Assembly: GCF_001975785.1 (NCBI RefSeq)
Contig: NZ_MSFI01000019.1
Span: 160,762 to 224,761 of the forward strand
DNA length: 64,000 nt
Direction of reading: 5' to 3'
From: Domibacillus epiphyticus
GTDB taxonomy: Bacteria > Bacillota > Bacilli > Bacillales > Domibacillaceae
Shown here: positions 25,027-34,900 of the stretch, in pieces
How the letters are laid out: each line of letters begins with the position of its first letter
Numbering within the stretch: position 1 is the stretch's first letter
The notes under the pieces: generated by a model
Told to the model about the DNA's origin: nothing
Databases searched by the model: none
Seen by the model: the letters and a program-made list of their open reading frames with translations, nothing else
Made by a program: the position numbers and the translations under genes

Positions 25027-25605
25027 GTGAAAGCCATTATCGTCGGTACTTTGGTGAGTGTATGTATTATGGCTTTGTTTTTCTTCTGGTCCACAGCTTT
25101 GGAATTGCCCAAGCTTGGAACTGTGAAGGAACCATCGCTTGCAGAAGTAAGCGGAAAAGAACTTTCGATAGAGGGAAAGCCAATGCTCGTTACGTTCTTT
25201 TATACAGAATGTCCGAATGTTTGCCCGTTTACATTCCAGGATTTGAAAAAGCTGCAAAAGGTGTTAAACGATAAAAACGTCACAGAAGATCAATATCAAA
25301 TTTTATCCGTCACTCTTGATCCAGAAAATGATACAAGAGAAAACATTTTACAGTATAAACAGGCGTTCGACATTTCATCTTCCAATTGGTTGTTTCTGCG
25401 GGGATCTAAAGAAGAAACGGAAGCATTCGCAAAGAATTTTCAAATGTATTACGAAAAAAGTGAAGATGGGTTTATCACGCATTCAACGACGATGTTTGTC
25501 GTGGATTCAAATCGGCAAATTAGAGCACGCCACGATATGGCCGCCGGCAGGAATAGAGTGGATGTCGAAAAAGTGGCCGACCATCTCATGCAGCTAACTC
25601 AATAA
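25027..25605 (+). CDS. SCO1/SenC-family copper chaperone (MnxC-like)
   Basis: A 192-residue membrane-anchored thioredoxin-fold protein. An N-terminal anchor (about 4-25) is followed by the SCO1 core with the copper ligands in FFYTECPNVCPFT (C-x3-C, about 62-66) and the conserved distal His in ITHSTTMFVVD (about 154). The motif SVTLDPENDT is typical. SCO proteins deliver copper to, or reduce cysteines of, cuproenzymes. MnxC of the SG-1 mnx operon is described as a thioredoxin-motif redox protein, and this gene beside mnxG fits a copper-supply role for MnxG. A terminal-oxidase role is the alternative. GTG start after GAGAGGGGA. Confidence 0.8.
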   Translation: MKAIIVGTLVSVCIMALFFFWSTALELPKLGTVKEPSLAEVSGKELSIEGKPMLVTFFYTECPNVCPFTFQDLKKLQKVLNDKNVTEDQYQILSVTLDPENDTRENILQYKQAFDISSSNWLFLRGSKEETEAFAKNFQMYYEKSEDGFITHSTTMFVVDSNRQIRARHDMAAGRNRVDVEKVADHLMQLTQ

Positions 25606-25631
25606 CCTGTCAGTCTTGCAGACTGAACATG

Positions 25632-25665
25632 AAAAGGTGACTGTCATTGACAATCCCCTTTTTTT
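25632..25665 (+). terminator. Terminator after the SCO1-like gene
   Basis: AAAAGGTGACTGTCA pairs with TGACAATCCCCTTTT with two mismatches, then a T-run. Confidence 0.75.
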
Positions 25666-26328
25666 ATCGACCATCAACTATTGCTTTTTTTTAAGTTTAA
25701 ATGCTTTTACCAATTCTACATGCCCGCGTGCAGCATATTAGGCCACTATGATGGATCTGCTTGCTGCGTTGCTCTTAATCTTAATAATCCATTTTTCGTT
25801 ATAATTGCGCTCATATTCGTTTCACATGGAAGTTTGCCTTCTTTTTTCCTCGATCTACAAGGTTATTAACCTTCAAAATTTCCTGATTCGTCCAATTTTG
25901 TCTTGCTGCTGTAACGGATGAGTTTGATAAACTAGTATGAATGAAATCTTCCTAACCATGAGTTTGCTCTTCGGTAAAAGAATTTACATGGATCGAAAGA
26001 AAGTAAGTCGCGGACCACCGATGTCCTTCGTTGGTACAAACGTTCATTTTATCTTTTACTATATAATATTCAAAAACTATTGTTTGTAGGATGAATAACC
26101 TTTTTGATTGAAACTATACTGAAAAAATTTGTTTTGCTGAGAAATGAGCAAAGCTATTTGAACGATTTAACGATAGCTTTGGTAAATGTCTTCATTCTCC
26201 AATATTTGAACAAACTTAATTCTGATTATTTCTTCTTTTTTTATGTGAACGGTGGTATAATTTTTCAGATAAAGCGGCAATTCCGCAAACATTCAGCTTA
26301 GAATGTAAACAAGCAAGGAGTGGCAAAC
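25666..26328. other. Gene-poor stretch before aspartokinase, possible decayed sequence
   Basis: About 660 bp without a convincing gene. A minus-strand open stretch (25811-25951, 46 codons, hydrophilic, containing A-A-R-Q-N-W-T-N-Q-E) has no ATG and ends at TGA; it could be a remnant. Plus-strand frames here are short and lack ribosome binding sites. A TATAAT at 26256-26261 is the likely -10 for the aspartokinase gene. No lysine riboswitch was recognised. Confidence 0.45.
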
Positions 26329-27696
26329 ATGATCGTATGTAAATTTGGTGGAACATCGGTTGCAAGCGCGGAACAAATTAAAAAAGTGGCTGCAATCGTT
26401 AAAGATGAACCGAAACGGAAAGCGGTTGTCGTATCGGCACCTGGCAAGCGATTCGGTGATGATATAAAAGTAACTGATTTATTAATTGCCCTTGCCCACG
26501 CTTCATTGCGTAATCAAGACGCAGAAAACGAATTGAAAGCCGTTGTTGATCGTTATGAGGATATTGCGCAAGGTCTAGGTCTTGATGATACAATTGTCAA
26601 CGTAATTGAACAGGACTTGCGTGGACGTTTGCAAGAAAACCGCGACAATCCGCCATTATTTATGGATCAGCTGAAAGCAAGCGGTGAAGATAATAATGCA
26701 AAACTGATCGCAGCGTACTTTACAAGTATTGGTCTTGATGCTGAATACGTGAATCCAAAAGAAGCAGGTTTAGTTGTCAGCGATGAACCAGGCCGTGCAC
26801 GCGCTCTTCCAGAAGCATATGAAAACTTGTCGAAGCTTCGTGAAAACGGGAAAATCGTTGTATTCCCAGGCTTCTTTGGCTATACAAAAGAAGGCGTCAT
26901 GATGACGTTTGCCCGCGGCGGTTCCGATATTACCGGTTCCATCTTAGCCGCTTCTTTAAAAGCAGAGCTATACGAAAACTTTACAGATGTCGATTCTGTC
27001 TTTGCAGCGAATCCAAATGTTGTGGACAACCCTGCTGAGATTAAACGAATGACGTACCGTGAAATGCGTGAACTGTCTTATGCAGGTTTCTCTGTATTTC
27101 ATGATGAGGCATTAATGCCGGCATTCCAGCATTCCGTTCCGGTTTGCATTAAAAATACAAACAATCCGTCAGCGCCGGGTACAATGATCGTCGCAGAACG
27201 CGAATATACGAAAAGCCCAGTCATCGGTATCGCAGCAGATGCCGGATTCTCAGCGCTTTATGTAAGCAAATATTTAATGAATCGTGAACTCGGTTTCGGC
27301 CGCCGTCTTCTGCAGATACTGGAAGAAGAGGAAGTGTCATATGAGCATATCCCATCCGGCATTGATGATCTGTCTGTTATCGTTCGCAGTCATCAATTAA
27401 CAGCGGAAAAAGAAGAGCGCATTTTAGAGCGGTGCCGTGAAGAGCTGCACGTCGATAATGCCCATATTGAACACGGATTCGCGATGATCGTGCTTGTTGG
27501 TGAAGGCATGCACAACACACTTGGGCTCTCTGCGCGTGCAACTGCAGCAATTTCCCGTGTGGGTGCCAATATTGAAATGATCAATCAGGGATCATCAGAA
27601 GTCAGCCTTGTTTTCGGAATTCAAGAAAAAGATACAGACAACGTTTTACGTGAATTGTACGAAGAATTTTTCAGCAAAAGCGCTGTTCTTCAATAA
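26329..27696 (+). CDS. thrD: Aspartokinase III (YclM/ThrD type)
   Basis: A 455-residue aspartate kinase, the first step of Lys/Thr/Met synthesis (aspartate to aspartyl-phosphate). The kinase domain starts with VCKFGGTSVAS and includes VVSAPGKRFGDD (about 40-50), FARGGSDITGS and FTDVDSVFAANP. Two ACT domains follow (about 310-455), with GIAADAGFSALYV and GEGMHNTLGLSARA. The long kinase region and VSAPGKR wording match the B. subtilis YclM type rather than DapG or LysC. ATG 26329 is 8 bases after AAGGAG; GTG 26320 overlaps that site. It is monocistronic with a terminator. Confidence 0.92.
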   Translation: MIVCKFGGTSVASAEQIKKVAAIVKDEPKRKAVVVSAPGKRFGDDIKVTDLLIALAHASLRNQDAENELKAVVDRYEDIAQGLGLDDTIVNVIEQDLRGRLQENRDNPPLFMDQLKASGEDNNAKLIAAYFTSIGLDAEYVNPKEAGLVVSDEPGRARALPEAYENLSKLRENGKIVVFPGFFGYTKEGVMMTFARGGSDITGSILAASLKAELYENFTDVDSVFAANPNVVDNPAEIKRMTYREMRELSYAGFSVFHDEALMPAFQHSVPVCIKNTNNPSAPGTMIVAEREYTKSPVIGIAADAGFSALYVSKYLMNRELGFGRRLLQILEEEEVSYEHIPSGIDDLSVIVRSHQLTAEKEERILERCREELHVDNAHIEHGFAMIVLVGEGMHNTLGLSARATAAISRVGANIEMINQGSSEVSLVFGIQEKDTDNVLRELYEEFFSKSAVLQ

Positions 27697-27704
27697 TTAC
27701 GACT

Positions 27705-27732
27705 AAACCCCGTGCGAATGTGCGGGGTTTTT
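27705..27732 (+). terminator. Terminator after aspartokinase
   Basis: AACCCCG / CGGGGTT stem followed by TTTTT. Confidence 0.9.
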
Positions 27733-27748
27733 ACCCGCAAAATAGAAA

Positions 27749-27774
27749 ATGTCCCTGATATTGATCAGGGACAT
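27749..27774 (-). terminator. Terminator of the small protein gene at 27781
   Basis: An 11-bp perfect stem (ATGTCCCTGAT / ATCAGGGACAT) with a 4-base loop. On the minus strand TTTTCTATTTT follows, just past the stop at 27781. Confidence 0.8.
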
Positions 27775-27780
27775 GAAAAA

Positions 27781-27942
27781 TCAGTTTTTTAATTCATCGA
27801 GAATACTTTTGCCGGACATGCGCGTTCTGTGTGAATCGCTGTATGATTTACGCAAATTGCGTGTACTTACGCGTTCCTTTACTTTCGGGTAAACGATTGG
27901 AGCGATAATAGCACCGTACTTAATCAGCTTCTTTAAATTCAT
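27781..27942 (-). CDS. Small basic protein, paralogue of the one at 35851
   Basis: A 53-residue product starting at ATG 27942, with GGAG 9 bases upstream. The N-terminal LKKLIKYGAIIAPIVYPKVKE closely resembles LKNLVKLGMKYGPVIYPFVMKYLKK of the protein at 35851-35976. Both are a short amphipathic or weak membrane helix with the G-P/A-P-V-I-Y-P core and a basic tail. No function is known to me. Its own terminator supports it being a real gene. Confidence 0.6.
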   Translation of the reverse strand: MNLKKLIKYGAIIAPIVYPKVKERVSTRNLRKSYSDSHRTRMSGKSILDELKN

Positions 27943-28218
27943 TCTCGTCATCTCCGTTCTAAAGTTCTTCATCGTACTGTCTATACCCGTCATGACATTC
28001 AATAAAACATTATGAATAGTATACCACATCTTTTAAAAATTTTTCCAATGACAAAGCGTGGTGGAAGGTCGTTTTATCCAAAAGTTGGAGGAGTTCTTCC
28101 GCTGAATGGGCGTCTATTTATCAGTATTGTTCAGTCAACAAGACATGGTTCTTCCGGATTTAATGCTGTACATCAAGAATACAATATGTTAGTCTTTAAA
28201 AGGATTAAAAACACAATA

Positions 28219-28224
28219 TATAGT
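28219..28224 (+). promoter_or_regulatory. Possible -10 of the riboswitch-RNR transcript
   Basis: TATAGT at 28219-28224, about 20 bp before the riboswitch, with only a weak AT-rich -35 (TTAAAA, 28196-28201) 17 bp upstream. The 180 bp before it (28030-28195) hold no recognisable gene. Confidence 0.35.
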
Positions 28225-28239
28225 ATTGCGATGAAAAAT

Positions 28240-28380
28240 AGGTACCAGCAATGGTTTAATAGGGAATCCGGTTGAATGCCGGAGCTGTCCCCGCAACTGT
28301 AAGTGCAGACGAATGCCACGCCACTGTGAAAACGGGAAGGCGGCAGGAGGATGACGCACGAGCCAGGAGACCTGCCCGTT
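28240..28380 (+). ncRNA. Adenosylcobalamin (B12) riboswitch
   Basis: The conserved cobalamin-aptamer landmarks appear in order: AATAGGGAATCCGGT, CGGAGCTGTCCCCGCAACTGTAA (seen at 28258-28301), the B12 box GCCACTGTGAAAACGGGAAGGC (28318-28342) and the closing GAGCCAGGAGACCTGCC (28360-28376). It lies about 150 nt before the ribonucleotide reductase genes, and a long terminator hairpin lies between. Known riboswitches of this type switch off expression when adenosylcobalamin is abundant. Confidence 0.93.
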
Positions 28381-28460
28381 TTTCAGAAAGCGACACTTTC
28401 TTCGGGGGTTGAGAGGTGGAAGCGGCGGATTCCGTTTGTTTCCTCAATTTTTACCCATTC

Positions 28461-28508
28461 AGAGCGATAGCTCAGCCGAAGAGGCTGCACCTATCGCTCT
28501 TTTATTTT
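28461..28508 (+). terminator. Riboswitch-controlled terminator before nrdEF
   Basis: AGAGCGATAG (28461-28470) pairs with CTATCGCTCT (28491-28500), with an inner CAGCC/GGCTG stem and TTTTATTTT after it. It lies between the aptamer and the RNR start, so ligand binding presumably favours termination. Confidence 0.82.
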
Positions 28509-28530
28509 GTACATAACAGGAGGAAATCAC

Positions 28531-30756
28531 ATGACAATCACAACTATTCCAGAAATCGACCATATCCTTCACAGCCTGACAAACGAATTTGGACAGGAAA
28601 AAATCGGCCCTCTTCTCCGCGTCAGTGAACGATGGACTCAGAAGCATCCTGAAAGCGGCGTCTCCGCCTGGTCAAAAGCAATGGTGCTCGAATCGCTCAG
28701 CTTTATGGACGAAGAAGAGCCTTATTGGACATTCGTTGCCGCTCGCATTCAGCTTCGGGAAGCATACCGCGAACAGGCAGAAAAGCGGAAGACTGCGGTT
28801 GATGAAGTATACGGACATTTTACAACCCATGTTAAGAATCTAACGGAAAAAGGCTTATACGATCCGCGTTTAACGGCTTCTTATACACCATCTGAACTTG
28901 ATGAAATTGGGAAGCTGATCCAGCCGGAACGGGATCAACTCTTTACATATATCGGTTTGAAAATGTTAATGGACCGCTACGTTGCACGGGATTTTGACAA
29001 AACACCAGCTGAACTTCCTCAAGAGCGCTGGCTCATTATTGCGATGACACTCATGCAAAATGAGAGCGGAAACCGTCTGGAGAAAATTGCCGAATCGTAC
29101 TGGGCAATGAGCAATTTGTATATGACTGTCGCAACACCGACGTTGTCGAATGCCGGAAAACCATATGGTCAGCTGTCGAGCTGCTTTATCGACACAGTCG
29201 ACGATAGTTTACAGGGAATTTACGACAGCAACACAGACGTTGCGACATTGTCGAAATATGGCGGCGGAATTGGTGTTTATATGGGGAAAGTGCGAAGCCG
29301 CGGTTCATCCATTCGCGGATTTAAAGGAGCGTCAAGCGGTGTATTGCCGTGGATCAAACAGCTGAACAATACAGCGGTCAGCGTCGACCAGCTCGGCCAG
29401 CGCCAGGGTGCAATTGCGGTATATCTCGATGTGTGGCATAAAGATATTTTTGCGTTTTTAGATTTGAAATTAAATAACGGCGACGAGCGTCTTCGCGCGC
29501 ATGATATTTTTACAGGTGTGTGCCTGCCGGATGTGTTTATGGAGCAGGTTGATGCGCGTGGCGACTGGCATCTATTTGACCCGCATGAAGTGCGCACGAT
29601 TATGGGCTTTTCACTTGAAGATTATTACGATGAAAAACGAGGCGCTGGTTCATTCCGCGAAAAATATGAGCAATGTGTGAACGATGATCGATTGACGCGT
29701 GAAACAGTACCGGCGATTGATATTATGAAACGCATTATGCGCAGTCAGCTGGAAACAGGCGTGCCGTTCATGTTTTACCGTGATGAAGTGAACCGCCGCA
29801 ATGCGAATAAACATGAAGGCATGATTTACTCGAGCAATCTTTGCACCGAAATTGCTCAAAATATGAGTGCGACGGAATTTGAATCCGTTCATCTTGAGGA
29901 TGACATCATTGTAACTCGCAAAAAACCAGGTGATTTTGTTGTTTGCAACCTGTCATCGATTAACCTGGGAAAAGCAGTACCGGCAGATGTACTGGACCGT
30001 CTTATCCGTATTCAAGTGCGTATGCTCGATAACGTGATTGATTTAAATATGATTCCAGTTCCACAAGCGGAGCGGACGAATAGCCGTTACCGCGGTATCG
30101 GACTCGGTACATTCGGCTGGCATCATTTGCTCGCCTTGAAAGGCATCCGCTGGGAAGCTGATGAAGCGGTTGAATATGCGGACGCACTTTATGAAAACAT
30201 TGCGCGCCTGACAATTGAAGCATCTATGGAACTCGCAAAAGAAAAAGGGTCTTATCCTTTGTTTGCCGGATCTGACTGGGAAACAGGCGTCTATTTTGAC
30301 GACCGCGGATACGTTGGTTCTGAGTGGGACAAGCTTCGTGCTAATGTACGTGAAAATGGAATGCGTAACGGCTATTTAATGGCGGTTGCACCGAATTCTT
30401 CTACATCTATTATCGCGGGCAGTACGGCAAGTATCGATCCTATTTTCCAGAAGAGCTACTCGGAAGAAAAGAAAGATTACAAAATTCCAGTGACGGTTCC
30501 TGACTTGAATACGGAGACGACATGGTTCTATAAGTCAGCGTATTTTATCGACCAGCAGTGGACGATTCGTCAAAACGCAGCACGCCAGCGTCATATTGAC
30601 CAAGGTGTATCACTGAATTTATACGTTCAAAACACAATTAAAGCGAAAGAATTACTCGATTTACATTTAGCTGCGTGGGAAAACGGATTGAAGACGACAT
30701 ATTATGTCCGTTCCACATCGGTTGAACTGTTAGAATGTGAATCTTGCTCTAGTTAA
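28531..30756 (+). CDS. nrdE: Class I ribonucleoside-diphosphate reductase, alpha subunit
   Basis: A 741-residue catalytic subunit making deoxyribonucleotides from NDPs. Catalytic parts: LSSCF (redox Cys), SSNLCTEI (thiyl-radical Cys), FVVCNLSSINLG (second redox Cys), GIGLGTFGWHH, APNSSTS, the radical-transfer tyrosines near TTYYVRS, and a C-terminal Cys pair ECESCSS for re-reduction. No N-terminal ATP-cone is evident. ATG 28531 follows AGGAGG by 7 bases. nrdF follows 12 bp downstream. Transcription is gated by the upstream B12 riboswitch, although this enzyme needs no B12; see findings. NrdA naming is an alternative. Confidence 0.93.
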   Translation: MTITTIPEIDHILHSLTNEFGQEKIGPLLRVSERWTQKHPESGVSAWSKAMVLESLSFMDEEEPYWTFVAARIQLREAYREQAEKRKTAVDEVYGHFTTHVKNLTEKGLYDPRLTASYTPSELDEIGKLIQPERDQLFTYIGLKMLMDRYVARDFDKTPAELPQERWLIIAMTLMQNESGNRLEKIAESYWAMSNLYMTVATPTLSNAGKPYGQLSSCFIDTVDDSLQGIYDSNTDVATLSKYGGGIGVYMGKVRSRGSSIRGFKGASSGVLPWIKQLNNTAVSVDQLGQRQGAIAVYLDVWHKDIFAFLDLKLNNGDERLRAHDIFTGVCLPDVFMEQVDARGDWHLFDPHEVRTIMGFSLEDYYDEKRGAGSFREKYEQCVNDDRLTRETVPAIDIMKRIMRSQLETGVPFMFYRDEVNRRNANKHEGMIYSSNLCTEIAQNMSATEFESVHLEDDIIVTRKKPGDFVVCNLSSINLGKAVPADVLDRLIRIQVRMLDNVIDLNMIPVPQAERTNSRYRGIGLGTFGWHHLLALKGIRWEADEAVEYADALYENIARLTIEASMELAKEKGSYPLFAGSDWETGVYFDDRGYVGSEWDKLRANVRENGMRNGYLMAVAPNSSTSIIAGSTASIDPIFQKSYSEEKKDYKIPVTVPDLNTETTWFYKSAYFIDQQWTIRQNAARQRHIDQGVSLNLYVQNTIKAKELLDLHLAAWENGLKTTYYVRSTSVELLECESCSS

Positions 30757-30768
30757 GGAGGATGGATT

Positions 30769-31809
30769 ATGACAATTATTGAGAAGCGTAAATTAATGGA
30801 TAAAGAAGCGCCAAACCGTTCGACGGCCATTGTCAATGGGAGGTCATCCAATGTGCTGAACTGGGATGATGTGAAGTTTGATTGGGCATACCCAAAATAT
30901 AAGCGGATGCTCGGCAATTTTTGGACGCCGTTTGAAATTAATATGGGGACAGACGTAAAGCAGTTTCCTAATTTGACGGATGCAGAGCGGGAAGCATTTT
31001 TGAAAACGATCGGTCTGCTGGCGCTTTTAGACAGTATTCAAACCGATTATGCGGGGAAAGTGGCGGATTACTTAACCGACTCAAGCTTGCAGGCGCTCAT
31101 GATTATTCTTGCGCAGCAGGAAGTGATTCACAATCACAGCTACTCATATGTATTGTCAAGCTTAGTCCCAAAAGATGAGCAGGATCGCGTGTTTGATTAC
31201 TGGCGCAGTGAGCCGGTGCTGGAGAAGCGGAATGATTTTGTCATGAAGGGCTATGAGTCGTTCGCGGAAAAACCCACTGTCGAAAATATGCTGCAGTCCA
31301 TTGTGTATGACGTCATTTTAGAAGGGCTGTTCTTTTATTCAGGGTTTGCCTTCTTTTATCATCTTGCACGCCACCAAAAAATGGTCGCATCGAGCACGAT
31401 GATTAATTACATTAACCGCGACGAGCAGCTGCATGTCGATTTATTTGTCAAAATTTATCGCGAACTCTTAACGGAATATCCTGAACTTGACACAGCCGAA
31501 CGGGCAGCAGAAGTGGAAGCGATATTCCGTGAAGCAGCTGCTCTTGAAGTGGAGTGGGCGCGTGACGTGATCGGGGATAAAATTGATGGCTTGGATGTTG
31601 AAGATTTGGAGGCGTACATTTACTTTTACGCAAACGTACGCTGTCAGCAGCTTGGTTACGATCGCCCTTTCCCGGATTACCGGAAAAATCCATTAAAATG
31701 GATTAAAGCATATGAAGACGTTGACCTCGGCAAAACGGACTTTTTTGAACAGCGTTCACGTCAATATGTAAAAGTAAATGTGCAGGATAATGGGTTTGAC
31801 GAATTATAA
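30769..31809 (+). CDS. nrdF: Class I ribonucleotide reductase, beta subunit
   Basis: A 346-residue ferritin-like radical-generating subunit. Dinuclear-metal ligands and the radical tyrosine are intact: LLDSIQ (Asp), QQEVIHNHSY (Glu, His and Tyr in the E-x2-H-x3-Y spacing), VILEGLFFYSG (Glu), and NRDEQLHVD (Glu, His). This is therefore a tyrosyl-radical class I enzyme, Fe or Mn loaded; the metal cannot be told from sequence. It is co-transcribed with nrdE (12-bp gap, AAGGAGGA). No nrdI lies adjacent, unlike in many class Ib operons. Confidence 0.93.
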   Translation: MTIIEKRKLMDKEAPNRSTAIVNGRSSNVLNWDDVKFDWAYPKYKRMLGNFWTPFEINMGTDVKQFPNLTDAEREAFLKTIGLLALLDSIQTDYAGKVADYLTDSSLQALMIILAQQEVIHNHSYSYVLSSLVPKDEQDRVFDYWRSEPVLEKRNDFVMKGYESFAEKPTVENMLQSIVYDVILEGLFFYSGFAFFYHLARHQKMVASSTMINYINRDEQLHVDLFVKIYRELLTEYPELDTAERAAEVEAIFREAAALEVEWARDVIGDKIDGLDVEDLEAYIYFYANVRCQQLGYDRPFPDYRKNPLKWIKAYEDVDLGKTDFFEQRSRQYVKVNVQDNGFDEL

Positions 31810-31817
31810 TAAAATGG

Positions 31818-31850
31818 ACCGGCTTCCAATGTGGAAGCCGGTTATTTTTT
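31818..31850 (+). terminator. Terminator of the RNR operon
   Basis: ACCGGCTTCC / GGAAGCCGGT perfect 10-bp stem, then a T-run. Confidence 0.92.
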
Positions 31851-31984
31851 GTCCTCTTTCATTTTAGGATGGCGAATAAGGAAACGGAAATCGGGTATAA
31901 TTTACTTGATCAAAAGAATCATTATTCCTCATTCACACACTCTTCATTGTGGACGCGGCTATAGAGGAGGAAAAATTATTTTTT

Positions 31985-34900
31985 ATGTACAGAAAATTAT
32001 TTTATTCACTTATAGCAGGCTGCGGTTTGCTTTTCTTTTTCATTGTTTTCTCTGTTCTGATCGTTAAGGCGGAAGATACAGCAGCACCGATTATCACGCA
32101 TACACCGGTAGAATCGGTGTCATCTGGAACTGATGTGACGATTCGAGCAGCTGTCAAAGATGAAACGAAGATTGATAGTGTAAAAATCTATTATAGAATG
32201 ACAGCAGATGGAAGCTGGCTTGAAAAAGAGATGGCAGCCGGAAATGAAGAAGGTTTCTTTGAAGCAGTGATTGCTGCATCTGAGTTTTTATCCGGACAAA
32301 TAACATACAGAATAGAAGCGTTTGACGGCCAGAATACAGCCAAAACCGAAGAGTATACCGTTGTTCTTGAGGGAATGGAATATGAACCGCAGGATGTCCC
32401 AGAGCTTCTTGTAACAGAACTAGTTCCGGACTCAGCAAACGTCGGCCGTTTCGACGGGTATGAGTTTATTGAAGTGTATAATAACACCGATCAAGATATT
32501 AATTTAAATGACTATACGCTCCGTTACCGCTATCCAATGGAAGGTCCTGAAGCCGATTTGATCTGGAAATCGGATCAGAAAGATCTTATTTTGCCGTCGG
32601 GAGAAACGATGGTGTACTGGATTATAAATGCGGGCAACGAGGATAAAACGATTGATGATTTTAACAAGGTGTACGGGAGCGCCCTAGAGGAAAATGCTGC
32701 GATCGTTAAATTACGTTCAGACGGAATGGCCAATTTAAGCCATCGCGGTGTTGCCATTGCAACGAATACCGGAGAAGATATTTCGACTGCATTTTATCAC
32801 GATCAGCCGAATGTGGATGATACAGAAGAGAATAAAGCCATTTTGTACACGTTCCCCCGGGGATCGGGCAACAATGAAATGAAAAAATATAGCAGTACGA
32901 AAGCAAAAGCAACGCCTGGTGTTGTCTCAAGCATGCAAGTACCTGCAATAAAAAGAAAAGCAATCGTGGATGCGCAGGCACCGACTGTAACGGATTTGAC
33001 GAAAATGGCTCCGATTTCAGCCCGGCAAAATGTATCATTGTCATTTGACGTAAAAGATGATCAGTCTGTTAAAACGGTTCGTTTATTTTATAAAACAGAT
33101 AAAGCGGAATTGTTCACGTACGTTGATTTGACGAAACAGGAAGAGACGGGTCTTTATTCGCATACCGTGTTTTCGCCTGATTTACTCGGGAAAATGAATC
33201 TTCAATATTATGTAAGAGTGTCTGATGGAACAAATGAAGTGGAAACCGACCAAACAGGCATTTCCATTTTAAGCGACAGCATAGAAAAAACTGGATTGAA
33301 CGTAGAAAATGGCTCGCTGTTAAGCAAAACGGCTGTCATAAAATCGTTTGGATCAGACTCACGGCTTTCAATTGACGGGAAAGACGTAACGGAAAAAACG
33401 AAGCCGTCGATCCCATCACAGGCATACTTTGCTTTTGACGTGAAAAAAGTGAATTTGTATTTTAAAAACGGTGTGACAATTGATGACAAGACACTGCACA
33501 TGTTTGATGACACGATCAATGCGTATACAACGATGACAGTCCCTGTTGACCCCAGCCAATTTACAAAGGACAAAGAGACAAAAATATCAATCCGTGCAGG
33601 CACGAAGGTATCGCCTTTTGATACGAACTCAGAAGAAAACCGCGACGATTTTTATGTAAAAAATATTCGGCTTGTGCTGGAAGACGGTACAACACTATAC
33701 GATCCTTTCTACCGCGGCACCGATCAGGAAATAAGGGTCGGTGATACCAGCAGTGCGGAGCCAGTTCTAGACTTTCGCTTCACTCTTCCAGATAAAGCTT
33801 TCACTGCAAAAGCCTATTCATGGGATACTCTGCAGGCGGAAGAAGGAAATTACTTGATTAAAGCAGACGGTCTTGTACAAGCGAAAGCAAATGTCATTGT
33901 GGACAATAGTGCACCCGTTATTACACCTTCAGTTAAAGAAGGGAAAGAATATAAAGGAAACTTTACTATAGAAGCGGAAGTGGAGGACAACTTTTCAGAT
34001 ATTAAGAGCTTAACGGCAAAGCTGGATGGAGAACAGATCAAGCTCCCGTTTGAAACGTCTTCCGCAAAAATCGCGGCGGGTGGTCATGCAGTTGAATTTA
34101 CCGCTGTCGACCGTGCGGGGAACTCGGCAAAAAAATCCGTGCTCTTTACGGTAGTCGAGGAGGAGCCATACGCACCGGAACTGGTAATGCCTGAAGATGG
34201 AGCCGAAGGCATACATCCGAATAAGGCAAATCTTCAGGTGAAAGTGACCGACCCGACAAAAGACAGGCTTAAGGTTACTTTTTTCCGTGGTTATAAATAC
34301 AGGGCGAGTGATCGGGAAATAAGGATCTTTGAAAACAGTGCCAGACGTGAACCGCCAAAGGAATTGCTGCCAGCGGGTGAAAAAGCCGTGAAAGAGAAAG
34401 ATAAAATGGCAAAAGCGGATGGAGAGTATATTGAAACGTCATCAGTTGATGGATTTCCCTACCATCGCTTTGAAGTAGCAATTGATGAAAAAACAGATGA
34501 ACTTGATGAAATTGTATTGAGTTGGGAAGGGAAATCACTGATTGGACGTAAGGTTTCAATGTATATATGGAATTATACATTAACCAAATGGGAGCGGCAT
34601 GAATGGAAAGTGGCCGTAAATAGTGAAAATTTTACATTGACCGGACGAGTAAAGGGAAAGGATTACGTAAAAAACAGGAAAGTCCAAGTGATGATTCAAG
34701 ATGAAATTGCCTCAACACCGGAGTTTAACTATTCATTTATCTGGATGTCGGATACACAGTATTATTCTGAAAGCTATCCGCATATCTTTGATCGAATGAC
34801 GACATGGGCGGCCGAACAAAAAGATGAGATGAATGTAAAATATGTATTTCATACAGGTGACCTGGTAGATGAAGCAGACCAGCCCATTCAGTGGGGACGT

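Noticed and set aside
25681..25869. 62-codon plus-strand frame
   Set aside because: It lacks a ribosome binding site and follows directly on a terminator; no recognisable domain.
26104..26301. 65-codon plus-strand frame before aspartokinase
   Set aside because: It has no ribosome binding site, runs through the likely promoter of the next gene, and its AT-driven Phe/Ile/Asn content is typical of chance frames.
25666..26328. Lysine riboswitch upstream of aspartokinase
   Set aside because: None of the conserved L-box elements was seen; YclM-type aspartokinases usually lack it.
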